NCBI GenBank assembly: GCA_046545815.1
Contig: JBKGZA010000023.1
Coordinates: 1 to 26,692, forward strand
Length of the DNA: 26,692 nucleotides
Direction of reading: 5' to 3'
Source of the DNA: JAGXLC01 sp046545815
Lineage (GTDB): Bacteria; Bacteroidota; Bacteroidia; Bacteroidales; UBA12077
Shown: positions 16,201-24,131 of the stretch, one piece after another
Layout: the number at the start of each line of letters is the position of its first letter
Numbering within the stretch: position 1 is the first letter of the stretch
Position numbers and translations under genes: made by a program
The notes under the pieces: model-generated
The model's input: the letters and a program-made list of their open reading frames with translations, nothing else
Database searches by the model: none
What the model was told of the DNA's origin: nothing

Positions 16201-16477
16201 ATGGCAAAATTTATGAAGCTATGTTAGTAGATCAAAAAGTGCTTGCGTAAAAAAACACAAAAATGTTTTAGGATTTTTTAACTTTTTTTTAAAGTTTTTT
16301 TATTTTTAGGAGAACAGTAAAGAAGGTGGCAGATGAAACATGTCTCTGATATTTAGATAATATAACTGTTTCTGGAGGTATGATTTTACAGACCATCTGA
16401 ATTAAATGATTAGGTTTTTTGATACCAATTCAAACCGAAAATTTCTAATTACTGATAAAATCTTAAATTTTAAAGAA
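16201..16477. other. A/T-rich leader of the SusCD-type locus
   Basis: These 277 bp contain long T-runs and A-runs (16251-16310) and no gene. The upstream part of the DUF1080 frame (16406-16477) is open but codes for a non-signal, unlikely leader, so it is taken as 5' untranslated region. TATTTTTA at about 16300 is one base from the TAnnTTTG consensus, too weak to call a promoter. Confidence 0.4.
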
Positions 16478-17185
16478 ATGAGAAAGACGGCATGGTTTAT
16501 TTTTTCTATCCTTTTTGCTTTTGCAATTAAAGGTTTATCTGCCCAGGAGAAAGTTTCCACTTTTGGTCAGGAGCTTCAATACAATCAGGTAATTTCAGAG
16601 AAAGCTTCCGAAGGTAAGCAGGTAAACTGGTTTCAGGTAAACACAGAACCAGATACATGGAAGCTTAAGGATGAGGTGTTGATTTGTTCCGGACAACCCA
16701 TTGGCGTGATCCGTAGTGAAAAGAAGTATGAAAATTTTATCCTGCATATTGAATGGAAGCACATGGAAGCGGGTGGCAATTCGGGTACTTTTGTTTGGAG
16801 CAGTGCTGTTCCGGGGGATAATCGCCTCCCCAACGGTGTGGAAGTACAGATGCTCGAACTCGACTGGGTAAACCAGAATATCCGGGATGGCGAAAAACCT
16901 CCTCTTGCCTATGTGCATGGCGAACTGTTCGGTGTAGGCGGTGTGGAAGTTGTGCCTGATAATCCGCGTGGAAAACGCAGCAAGTCGGTTGAGAACCGTT
17001 GCAAAGGCAAAGGTAAATGGAATACCTACGATGTAGTTTGTGTAGACGGAACCACTAAACTCTCGGTAAACGGGAAATTTGTAAACGGCATCAGCGAATC
17101 TTCCCAACAGAAAGGATATATCTGCCTGGAATCAGAAGGAGCAGAAATCCATTTCCGGAATATCAAGATCATTGAATTACCATGA
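16478..17185 (+). CDS. DUF1080 (3-keto-disaccharide hydrolase) family secreted protein
   Basis: Starting at the ATG at 16478, the 235-residue product has a signal peptide (MRKTAWFIFSILFAFAIKG, cleavage likely after LSA at 20-22). The open frame extends to 16406, but that would bury the signal peptide. The mature part is a concanavalin-like beta-sandwich of the DUF1080 family: the start SWF-like VNWFQVN, W-x-x-x-D near WKLKDEVLIC, the strand ENFILHIEWKHMEAGGNSG, the segment NGVEVQMLE, and the ending IHFRNIKIIEL. Members act on 3-keto-sugar glycosides or their elimination products. It is 23 bp upstream of the truncated isomerase gene and in the same direction as the oxidoreductase and SusCD genes. 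Confidence 0.88.
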   Translation: MRKTAWFIFSILFAFAIKGLSAQEKVSTFGQELQYNQVISEKASEGKQVNWFQVNTEPDTWKLKDEVLICSGQPIGVIRSEKKYENFILHIEWKHMEAGGNSGTFVWSSAVPGDNRLPNGVEVQMLELDWVNQNIRDGEKPPLAYVHGELFGVGGVEVVPDNPRGKRSKSVENRCKGKGKWNTYDVVCVDGTTKLSVNGKFVNGISESSQQKGYICLESEGAEIHFRNIKIIELP

Positions 17186-17208
17186 AAATTTGAGCAACAT
17201 TAAAGCCT

Positions 17209-17610
17209 ATGAACAGACGAGATTTTGTTAAGAAAACACTTTTAAGTCCCATTGAAGCCAAATATTACCTGGATCAGTTCCAAAACCCTTATGTGAAATT
17301 TTACTTTGACTGTGGCAATGTATTGATATATGGATGGCCTGAGCAGTGGATCAACATATTGGAGCGTCATATTACCAGAGTCCATATTAAGGAGTTTAGC
17401 CGCGAAAAGGCAAATAATGAAGGCAAATGGGCAGGCTTTGATGTCAAACTGGGAGAAGGTGATGTGAATTGGGCTGCGGTTATGAAAGCCCTTGACAATA
17501 TCGGCTACCGGGATTGGGTAACCCTCGAGCAAGTGGGTCCTGACAAAGCCGACAGCCTGGAAAATATGAAAAGCCTCGTAACAAAGACCAAGAAAATACT
17601 AGATAGTTAA
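17209..17610 (+). pseudogene. Sugar phosphate isomerase/epimerase (TIM barrel) with a large in-frame internal deletion
   Basis: The 133-residue frame begins MNRRDFVKKTLL, a typical Tat-type N terminus of exported isomerase/epimerase proteins, and then jumps directly to SPIEAKYYLDQFQNPYV, which belongs well inside the second half of the AP-endonuclease-2-like barrel. From there the C-terminal half is normal: FYFDCGN, VHIKEF and WVTLEQVG, the regions that carry metal-binding residues. Full-length relatives are about 290-300 residues, so roughly 150 residues (most of the signal peptide and the N-terminal half of the barrel) are missing, with the frame preserved near 17245. Half of the active site is gone and the export signal is cut, so the product is probably inactive. 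A stable half-barrel with a new role is possible but unlikely. Confidence 0.85.
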
Positions 17611-17721
17611 TAGTCAATATTATATGCTTTAAGTTCGGGGTATGGATCCTGTGGTAATGAAATTGAGTATGAATTGATATTTAACCAATAAAATCTTTTG
17701 TGAAACATAAAAATGTAAGAA

Positions 17722-19119
17722 ATGAAAAATAATGAAGGTACTAATTATCCAAAAAAAAGTAACACCGGAATAACGAGAAGACAGTTTTTAGGTACCGGTC
17801 TGACAGCAGCTGCGGCTTTTGCCATTGTTCCTTCCCACGTGCTTGCCGGGAGTGGTAAAAGAGCGCCCAGTGACAAGCTGAATATTGCCGCCATTGGTAT
17901 TGGCAATATGGGTTGGAACGATTTAACCAATGACGTGCTAAAGAATGAAAATATCGTTGCATTGTGCGATGTGAACGAAGAAAACCTCAAGAAAGCTTCA
18001 CAGGAATTTCCCAAGGCTAAAACCTATATTAACTGGCGAAAAGCCTTGGAACAAAAAGATATAGATGCAGTTTACAGTGCAACCACGGATTGTAATCATG
18101 CCTTTATCTCTACCTGGGCCATGAACCGGGGTCTTCATGTGTATTGTCAGAAACCTTTGGCCATTACTGTTGAGGAGGCACGGACGGTGCGCAATACTTA
18201 TCTGAAAAATAAAGACAAGCTCAGCACCCAAATGGGCACCCAGATGCATGCCCATCCGAATGTCCGGCGTGTTGTTGAGCTCGTCCGGGGCGGAGCCATT
18301 GGTGCTCCTCAGGAAGCGTGGGTATGGTGTAGCCGTGAGCCAAGAGAAGTGATAAAACACGGTCAGTACTTTACGAACATGGATCCCGCACCGGAACATC
18401 TTCACTGGGATCTGTGGGTAGGACCCAGTCCTTACCATCCGTTTAATTCCGGCTATATTGGTGACAATTGTCTGGCGTGGAACTGGTTCTGGGATTTTGG
18501 GGCCGGTCAGATCGGAGATATGGGCAGCCACATGATGGACATTGCCACCTGGGCACTGGACCTGGATTACCCCGTTTCCTGCGAAGCTACCGGTTCGCCT
18601 GTTAAGAATGATACCTGTCCCTTCTGGCTTGAGGCCACATGGGAACATCCAGCCAATGACTGGCGACCGCCGGTTAAGGTACACTGGAGTGACGGTGGCA
18701 AAAAGCCCAAAGATATTCCGGAGAATGACCGGTTTAAAGCTGTTGTGATTAAAGGGGAGAAAGGTTATATTGTTGTCGATTATGGCTATCGGAAGATATG
18801 GTACCATGATGGTGATACGGCCGAAGAGATTCCTGAAATTGAAAAAGGTACGATCCGTTCTACCGAAGGTCCCATGACCCATTATCAGGAATGGGTTGAT
18901 GCCTGCAAAGGCGGCACGGAACCCCTTTCTAACTTTGATTATGCCGGTAAGTTGATAGAGAATAACATGCTGGCCCTCGTGGCTTATCAGTCGCGGAAAA
19001 AACTGGAATGGGATGCGGAAAATATGAAGGCTACAAATTGCAGCGAAGCGGAGAATTACATCAAACGTTCCTCCACTCCGGGTACTACTTATCGTTTGGG
19101 TTGGAAGCTAAACGGTTGA
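17722..19119 (+). CDS. Tat-exported Gfo/Idh/MocA family oxidoreductase
   Basis: This is a 465-residue NAD(P)-dependent sugar oxidoreductase with a Tat signal (TRRQFLGTG at 18-25, then a hydrophobic run to about residue 43). The Rossmann nucleotide motif is GIGNMG at 59-64, and Asp83 follows strand 2 (ALCDVN). The usual EKP motif appears as QKP (143-145 in YCQKPLA). The catalytic region is GDMGSHMMDIATW, with His270 and Asp273. Length fits the secreted bacterial family, which is longer than the cytoplasmic ~340-residue one. Tat export fits folding with bound cofactor in the cytoplasm. Together with DUF1080 it suggests oxidation at C3 of a sugar; the substrate is not known. It is 111 bp after the broken isomerase gene and 65 bp before susC. 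Confidence 0.93.
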   Translation: MKNNEGTNYPKKSNTGITRRQFLGTGLTAAAAFAIVPSHVLAGSGKRAPSDKLNIAAIGIGNMGWNDLTNDVLKNENIVALCDVNEENLKKASQEFPKAKTYINWRKALEQKDIDAVYSATTDCNHAFISTWAMNRGLHVYCQKPLAITVEEARTVRNTYLKNKDKLSTQMGTQMHAHPNVRRVVELVRGGAIGAPQEAWVWCSREPREVIKHGQYFTNMDPAPEHLHWDLWVGPSPYHPFNSGYIGDNCLAWNWFWDFGAGQIGDMGSHMMDIATWALDLDYPVSCEATGSPVKNDTCPFWLEATWEHPANDWRPPVKVHWSDGGKKPKDIPENDRFKAVVIKGEKGYIVVDYGYRKIWYHDGDTAEEIPEIEKGTIRSTEGPMTHYQEWVDACKGGTEPLSNFDYAGKLIENNMLALVAYQSRKKLEWDAENMKATNCSEAENYIKRSSTPGTTYRLGWKLNG

Positions 19120-19184
19120 TGAATAAACGAACAGATAACATCAATTCAACTTTTTTTTTATAATCCTTTAACCTTTATTTAATT

Positions 19185-22100
19185 ATGAAGAAGAAAATCT
19201 CAGTTTTAACTAGAAATTTGTTGTTGCTGATTTTTATAGGAGCAATTTGTAACGGTTCCTTGTCAGCAGCGAAAAGTAACGCTTTATCTGCTGATAAGAA
19301 TGATTTGTCAGCTACATCCCAAACTTCGGATGAAACCTTCCGGCAACAGGAAATTGAGGTGTCCGGTACAGTAACAAACACTGAAGACGAACCCCTTCCC
19401 GGAGTTAATATAGTGGTGCAGGGTACTACAATTGGTGCCACCACGGATATGGATGGGAACTATACTATTGTATCTCCGGCTGATGGTTCTTTAGTGTTTT
19501 CCTTTGTGGGATATCAGGAACAAACCGTTCAGATCGAAGGACGACAGGAAATTGATGTGACCATGGAACAAGCTATTACTGAATTGGAAGAAGTTGTAGC
19601 GATTGGTTACGGCACAAGGGAAAAGGGCCGACTGACCGGTTCGGTTTCAGATGTTAGTGGAGATGAGATCGATGATTCTCCAGCCATGGATAATCTTCAG
19701 AAATCTATCCAGGGTAAGATGGCTGGCCTCAAGATCAGTGATCGTGGCGGTGTCCCCGGGGAAAGTAGTATGGAGATGTTAATTAGAGGTAAATCAACAT
19801 TTGGAAACAATGCTCCATTAATTGTCATTGATGGTGTGCCCAGAAGTGATTTTTCTCATATAGCACTTGGTGATGTGGAGAGCATGAGTGTATTGAAGGA
19901 TGCTTCCGCCGCTATATATGGCGCCAGAGCTGCCAATGGCGTTATACTGATTCAGACTAAGGGAGGACAGGAAGGAACAGCCGAGATAAGTATTAATTCA
20001 AGTGCCGGAGTTTCTACCTTTACACGTGTTCCCGAAATGCAGAGCTCTTACCAAAATGCAATTTATCGCAATGAAATGGCACAAAGGTATGGAAGGACCG
20101 TCCGGTGGTCTGATGAGGATCTTCAAAAATTTGAGAGCGGAGATCACCCCATTACCCATCCGAATACCAACTGGTATGAAGAAACTTTCAGAGATTTTGC
20201 GCCTCAAACCAATCACAATATTTCCGCTCAGGGTGGAAATGAAGATATTCAATATTTTGTGAGTGGAGATTACCTGAGTCGGGGAGGAATGTACAAAGGT
20301 GGTGATCTGAAATATAACAGATACCAGATGAGATCGAATGTGGATGCTAAGGTTTCGGAAAACCTGGATGTTGGCGTCAATTTAATGGGTAGAGTAAGAA
20401 AAAAACATGAATCTGCTCAGTCTCCCGAATCTATCTTCCATCGGGTGCAGCTTGCCAAACCCATGCTTGTGGCAAGATTTCCCAATGGATTGCCCGGCTA
20501 CGGACCTGTAGGAGCCAATCCGATAATAGCGGTTACTGATGAAGCAGGTTGGGATGAAGACAATGACTATGAGTTTGAATCAAAATTATCATTTGATTAT
20601 GATATGGATTGGCTGACCGAGGGATTGAACTTACAAGGTTATGCTTCTTATGACTATTCTATGGACAAAGACGAATTATTTCATGATCTCTGGGAAGTAT
20701 ATACTTACGATGAGGGAGACGATGAATATATTGAACATGTGGGAAAACATACCGAAGGACAAACTTATTCAGATTTAAATAAGACCAGTTCTCTTACCCG
20801 AGAAGAGTTTTATAATGTCCGCCTTAATTATGAACGATCTTTTGGAGACCACAATTTAACCGCATTTGTGGCATATGAGCAAAATGATGGATATTATGAG
20901 AATCTTCAAGGGTATAGGAGAGACGTCGTTAGTGATAAGAAAGTGGACCTTTGGGCAGCCAGCACGAGCGGTATGGAATCCCATGGTTCTTCCAGTGAGT
21001 GGGGGAGAGTAAACTATTTTGGTTCTGTAGGATATGATTACCAGAGAAAATATTTGATTGATTTTACCCTTAGACGCGACGGCTCTTTCAACTTTCCTAA
21101 AGAAGGACGTTTTGGTTTATTCCCTAGTGTTTCTGCAGGTTGGACTATTTCTGAAGAACCATTCATGGGTATTACAAATACCTGGCTGGATAATTTAAAA
21201 CTAAGAGCCTCCTGGGCAAAGATGGGTAATGATCGTGTGCCAAGTTTTCAATATCTGATCAAATACGGACTTGATAGTTGGTATCCTTTTGGTGAAGGGA
21301 ATCCTGTACGCTATAATGCGTTTGCACAGTCCAATGTCCCGAATCCAAATATTACCTGGGAATCCGCAAGAACTTGGAATTTAGGTTTCGATGCTACAAT
21401 ATTTGATGAAATGCTGAATATTAATTTTAGCTATTTCTATGAAAAGAGAAGAGATATACTGATTTCACGGGCTGCCGAGATACCTGACTATACAGGATTG
21501 TCATTGCCCGATGAAAATCTGGGTAAAGTGGATAATTCAGGGTTTGAACTGGAACTTGACCACAACAATACCATTGGCAGCAATTTTAAATATAATTTGG
21601 GAGGAAATGTTGCCTATAACCACAACGAAATCGTTTATATGGCCGAACCCAAAGATGTGTCTGAATACCGGGAGCAGGAAGGACATCCTATGGATTCCTG
21701 GGTAGTTTATAAAACCGACGGAATATTCAATACCCAGGAAGAAGTAGACAATACGGAAGCAAAACTTTCAGGCACAAAACCCGGGGATATTAAATATGTG
21801 GATGTGAATGGAGATGGTGAAATTACAGGGGATGACATGGTAAGAAGATATACCTCTCAGACACCTAAACTTCAGTTTGCTTTTAATACTGGTTTGGAGT
21901 ACAAAGGGTTCAGACTGAACGTTTTCTGGCAGGGACAAGCAAAGGCTGAAAACTTTATTTCCCATATCCGTGGTGCCCATTCAAACTTACCTGAGTATCT
22001 TTTTACCAAAAGATGGACAGAAGATAATAAAGATGCGGAATACCCCCGGGCGTACGAAAGGGAGGATTACTACAATTACAGGATGTCTGAATTTTGGCTG

Positions 22101-22343
22101 TATGATGCCTCTTTCCTCAGACTTAAAAATCTAACCCTTTCTTATAATATACCTTCTGATTTACTGAGAAATAGTACTTTTAATTCTATTCGTCTTTATG
22201 TTAAGGGATCTAACTTATGGACTTTTGACTCTATAAGTCAGCGGACCGGTGGAGATTATTATGACCCGGAGATGAGTAGCGCAGAAGGTAAGTATTACCC
22301 TCAAACAACTGTAATTACTGCAGGAATAAATATTAATTTATAA
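19185..22343 (+). CDS. SusC/RagA-family TonB-linked outer-membrane transporter
   Basis: The 1052-residue protein has a signal peptide (first ~28 residues) and then a carboxypeptidase-regulatory-like domain at ~58-128 (VSGTVTNTEDEPLPGVNIVV). The conserved segment EEVVAIGYGT (135-144) precedes the plug domain, which includes the PLIVIDGVPR and DASAAIYGARAANGVI signatures. A large beta-barrel follows, with the C terminus ending in ITAGININL. No STN domain is present, so there is no sign of anti-sigma-factor signalling through this protein. It should form the outer-membrane pore for the ligand captured by the SusD partner encoded 20 bp downstream. SusC size and architecture are normal; the glycan is not predictable from it. 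Confidence 0.97.
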   Translation: MKKKISVLTRNLLLLIFIGAICNGSLSAAKSNALSADKNDLSATSQTSDETFRQQEIEVSGTVTNTEDEPLPGVNIVVQGTTIGATTDMDGNYTIVSPADGSLVFSFVGYQEQTVQIEGRQEIDVTMEQAITELEEVVAIGYGTREKGRLTGSVSDVSGDEIDDSPAMDNLQKSIQGKMAGLKISDRGGVPGESSMEMLIRGKSTFGNNAPLIVIDGVPRSDFSHIALGDVESMSVLKDASAAIYGARAANGVILIQTKGGQEGTAEISINSSAGVSTFTRVPEMQSSYQNAIYRNEMAQRYGRTVRWSDEDLQKFESGDHPITHPNTNWYEETFRDFAPQTNHNISAQGGNEDIQYFVSGDYLSRGGMYKGGDLKYNRYQMRSNVDAKVSENLDVGVNLMGRVRKKHESAQSPESIFHRVQLAKPMLVARFPNGLPGYGPVGANPIIAVTDEAGWDEDNDYEFESKLSFDYDMDWLTEGLNLQGYASYDYSMDKDELFHDLWEVYTYDEGDDEYIEHVGKHTEGQTYSDLNKTSSLTREEFYNVRLNYERSFGDHNLTAFVAYEQNDGYYENLQGYRRDVVSDKKVDLWAASTSGMESHGSSSEWGRVNYFGSVGYDYQRKYLIDFTLRRDGSFNFPKEGRFGLFPSVSAGWTISEEPFMGITNTWLDNLKLRASWAKMGNDRVPSFQYLIKYGLDSWYPFGEGNPVRYNAFAQSNVPNPNITWESARTWNLGFDATIFDEMLNINFSYFYEKRRDILISRAAEIPDYTGLSLPDENLGKVDNSGFELELDHNNTIGSNFKYNLGGNVAYNHNEIVYMAEPKDVSEYREQEGHPMDSWVVYKTDGIFNTQEEVDNTEAKLSGTKPGDIKYVDVNGDGEITGDDMVRRYTSQTPKLQFAFNTGLEYKGFRLNVFWQGQAKAENFISHIRGAHSNLPEYLFTKRWTEDNKDAEYPRAYEREDYYNYRMSEFWLYDASFLRLKNLTLSYNIPSDLLRNSTFNSIRLYVKGSNLWTFDSISQRTGGDYYDPEMSSAEGKYYPQTTVITAGININL

Positions 22344-22363
22344 ATCAACAAAATTTAAAATAT

Positions 22364-24055
22364 ATGAAAAGCTTTAAAAATATATTTATTATCTTATTTG
22401 GCCTGTTGATCTTCGCCACGACAGGCTGTGAAGAAAAAGTACTGGATAAGGATCCGAGAACGTCCTTCTCTGAAAATGACGTTTGGAGCGACATTGATCT
22501 TGTTAAAAAATATGTGATGAATAATTACAATGCCTTGCCTCGCTGGAGTATTGATGAGAATTGGAGCCTGAATATGTCCAGTTCCTATGCCGATCAAAGT
22601 TTCATTATTTTTAATTATGGTACCTGGGTGTATAATTCCGGTGTTATTGATCCCAGTGAAATGGGAGCTTTAGGCAGTAAATGGGAAAACCGCTATGATT
22701 ATATACGAAATATCAATATTTTCTTCAATAGAATAGAAGAGGTTGAAGCGGAAGAAGATGTCAAAGAGCGGTTAAAAGGAGAGATGAAATTCTTAAGAGC
22801 ATGGTGCTATGCTGATTTAATCAGTCTTTTTGGTGGTGTACCACTTTTAACAGATGTTTTTGAACTCGATAGCGATTTTCAGGTAAACCGGGATCCCTAT
22901 CAGGATGTGGTTGACTTTATCATAGAGGAATTGGATGAAGCAAAATCGATGGTTCCGGCGACAGTATCTTCCGGGGAGTTTGGCAGGGTGACCAAGGGAG
23001 CCGTTCAGGGATTGAAATCCAAAGTATTGCTTTACGCTGCCAGTAAACTTCATGATCCCAGTACAGAACCAAGTGGACCCCTGTATGATTATGATAAAGC
23101 CAATAAATGGCAGGAAGCAGCAGACGCTGCTAAAGCCGTACTTGATATGGAGGAGTATTCACTGGTTCAGGTAGAGAATTGGAAAGATTATCAGGAGCTC
23201 TTTCTGAGCAATAATTCCGAAATTATTTTTGCCTCTCCAAGTCATGAAAAATATAGCAGAAACGGGGAGCCTAATATTGGCTATGTGAATACCCCCAACG
23301 GGTACCATGGCTGGTCAGGCAATACGGTGATTCACAATTTTGTACAGGAGTTCCAGATGGAAGATGGCCTCTCTGTGGAAGAGTCACCCCTGTATGATGA
23401 TTCTCCTGAGACTATATATGACAACAGAGAAATGCGGTTCTATGCCAACGTTGTATATCAGGGATGTACTTACCGGGGAAGGGAAACCGAATTTTACCTC
23501 CCGGGTGGCCTGGATTCCAAAGATGGACCCGAATCCTGGAATTATGCCAGAACAGGATATACCATGCGGAAATTCCAGGATGAATCAGTAGATTTTAAAG
23601 ATCAGAACCCGACCAATCCCAGAATACTTTTCCGGTTGGCCGAATTTTACCTGAATTATGCCGAGGCACAGTGGCATCTGGAAAATTATGGGGAAGCAGC
23701 AGATGCCATCAACACCATTCGCAACAGGGTAGATTTACCTGATGTAGAATATTCCAATCCTCAGGAACTTCTTGAGGCAATCCGGCATGAGCGACATATA
23801 GAACTGGCTTTCGAAGAACACCGCTTCTGGGATGTTCGCCGTTGGATGATTGCAGATGAGGAATTGAATGAAAATGCCATGGGTATTGCCTGGACGAAGG
23901 AAGATGAAGAGGGTAACCTGGATCCCAACGGAGAGTTAACCTATGAGATTATACAAAACCAGGAACGCAATTTCAAAGAGCGGATGTACTATATACCCAT
24001 ACCGTTGACGGAAATAAACAAGAGTGATCTACAGCAAAACTGGAAATACAAATAA
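22364..24055 (+). CDS. SusD/RagB-family glycan-binding outer-membrane lipoprotein
   Basis: The 563-residue protein has a lipoprotein signal peptide with the lipidated Cys at residue 22 (TTGC), then the SusD alpha-helical scaffold. The N-terminal region with DPRTSFSENDVWSD, the KFLRAWCYADLISLFGGVPL helix, and the C-terminal RLAEFYLNYAEAQ and IRHERHIELAFEEHRFWDVR segments are all SusD-type. It ends MYYIPIPLTEINKSDLQQNW. SusD proteins form the lid over SusC and bind the glycan at the cell surface. It starts 20 bp after susC, so the pair is cotranscribed. A hairpin with a short T-run comes 22 bp after the stop. Confidence 0.97.
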   Translation: MKSFKNIFIILFGLLIFATTGCEEKVLDKDPRTSFSENDVWSDIDLVKKYVMNNYNALPRWSIDENWSLNMSSSYADQSFIIFNYGTWVYNSGVIDPSEMGALGSKWENRYDYIRNINIFFNRIEEVEAEEDVKERLKGEMKFLRAWCYADLISLFGGVPLLTDVFELDSDFQVNRDPYQDVVDFIIEELDEAKSMVPATVSSGEFGRVTKGAVQGLKSKVLLYAASKLHDPSTEPSGPLYDYDKANKWQEAADAAKAVLDMEEYSLVQVENWKDYQELFLSNNSEIIFASPSHEKYSRNGEPNIGYVNTPNGYHGWSGNTVIHNFVQEFQMEDGLSVEESPLYDDSPETIYDNREMRFYANVVYQGCTYRGRETEFYLPGGLDSKDGPESWNYARTGYTMRKFQDESVDFKDQNPTNPRILFRLAEFYLNYAEAQWHLENYGEAADAINTIRNRVDLPDVEYSNPQELLEAIRHERHIELAFEEHRFWDVRRWMIADEELNENAMGIAWTKEDEEGNLDPNGELTYEIIQNQERNFKERMYYIPIPLTEINKSDLQQNWKYK

Positions 24056-24076
24056 GTGTTTTATTAATTTTCTAAT

Positions 24077-24111
24077 TGGGTCTAAGGGTCAACAATCCTT
24101 AGACCCATTTT
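24077..24111 (+). terminator. Terminator-like hairpin between susD and the deacetylase-like gene
   Basis: TGGGTCTAAGG (24077-24087) pairs perfectly with CCTTAGACCCA (24097-24107) over a 9-nt loop, followed by only four T. With the next gene starting 21 bp later and no clear promoter between, it looks more like an attenuator or a partial terminator than a full stop. Confidence 0.7.
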
Positions 24112-24131
24112 AAAGACGTTTGATTTGAGCT

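Noticed and set aside
16406..16477. Extended N terminus of the DUF1080 frame
   Set aside because: It would place 24 extra residues before a clear signal peptide; the ATG at 16478 is preferred.
17998..18882. 294-residue minus-strand frame opposite the Gfo/Idh/MocA gene
   Set aside because: It lies wholly within a clearly coding gene on the other strand and its translation shows no domain; it is a shadow frame.
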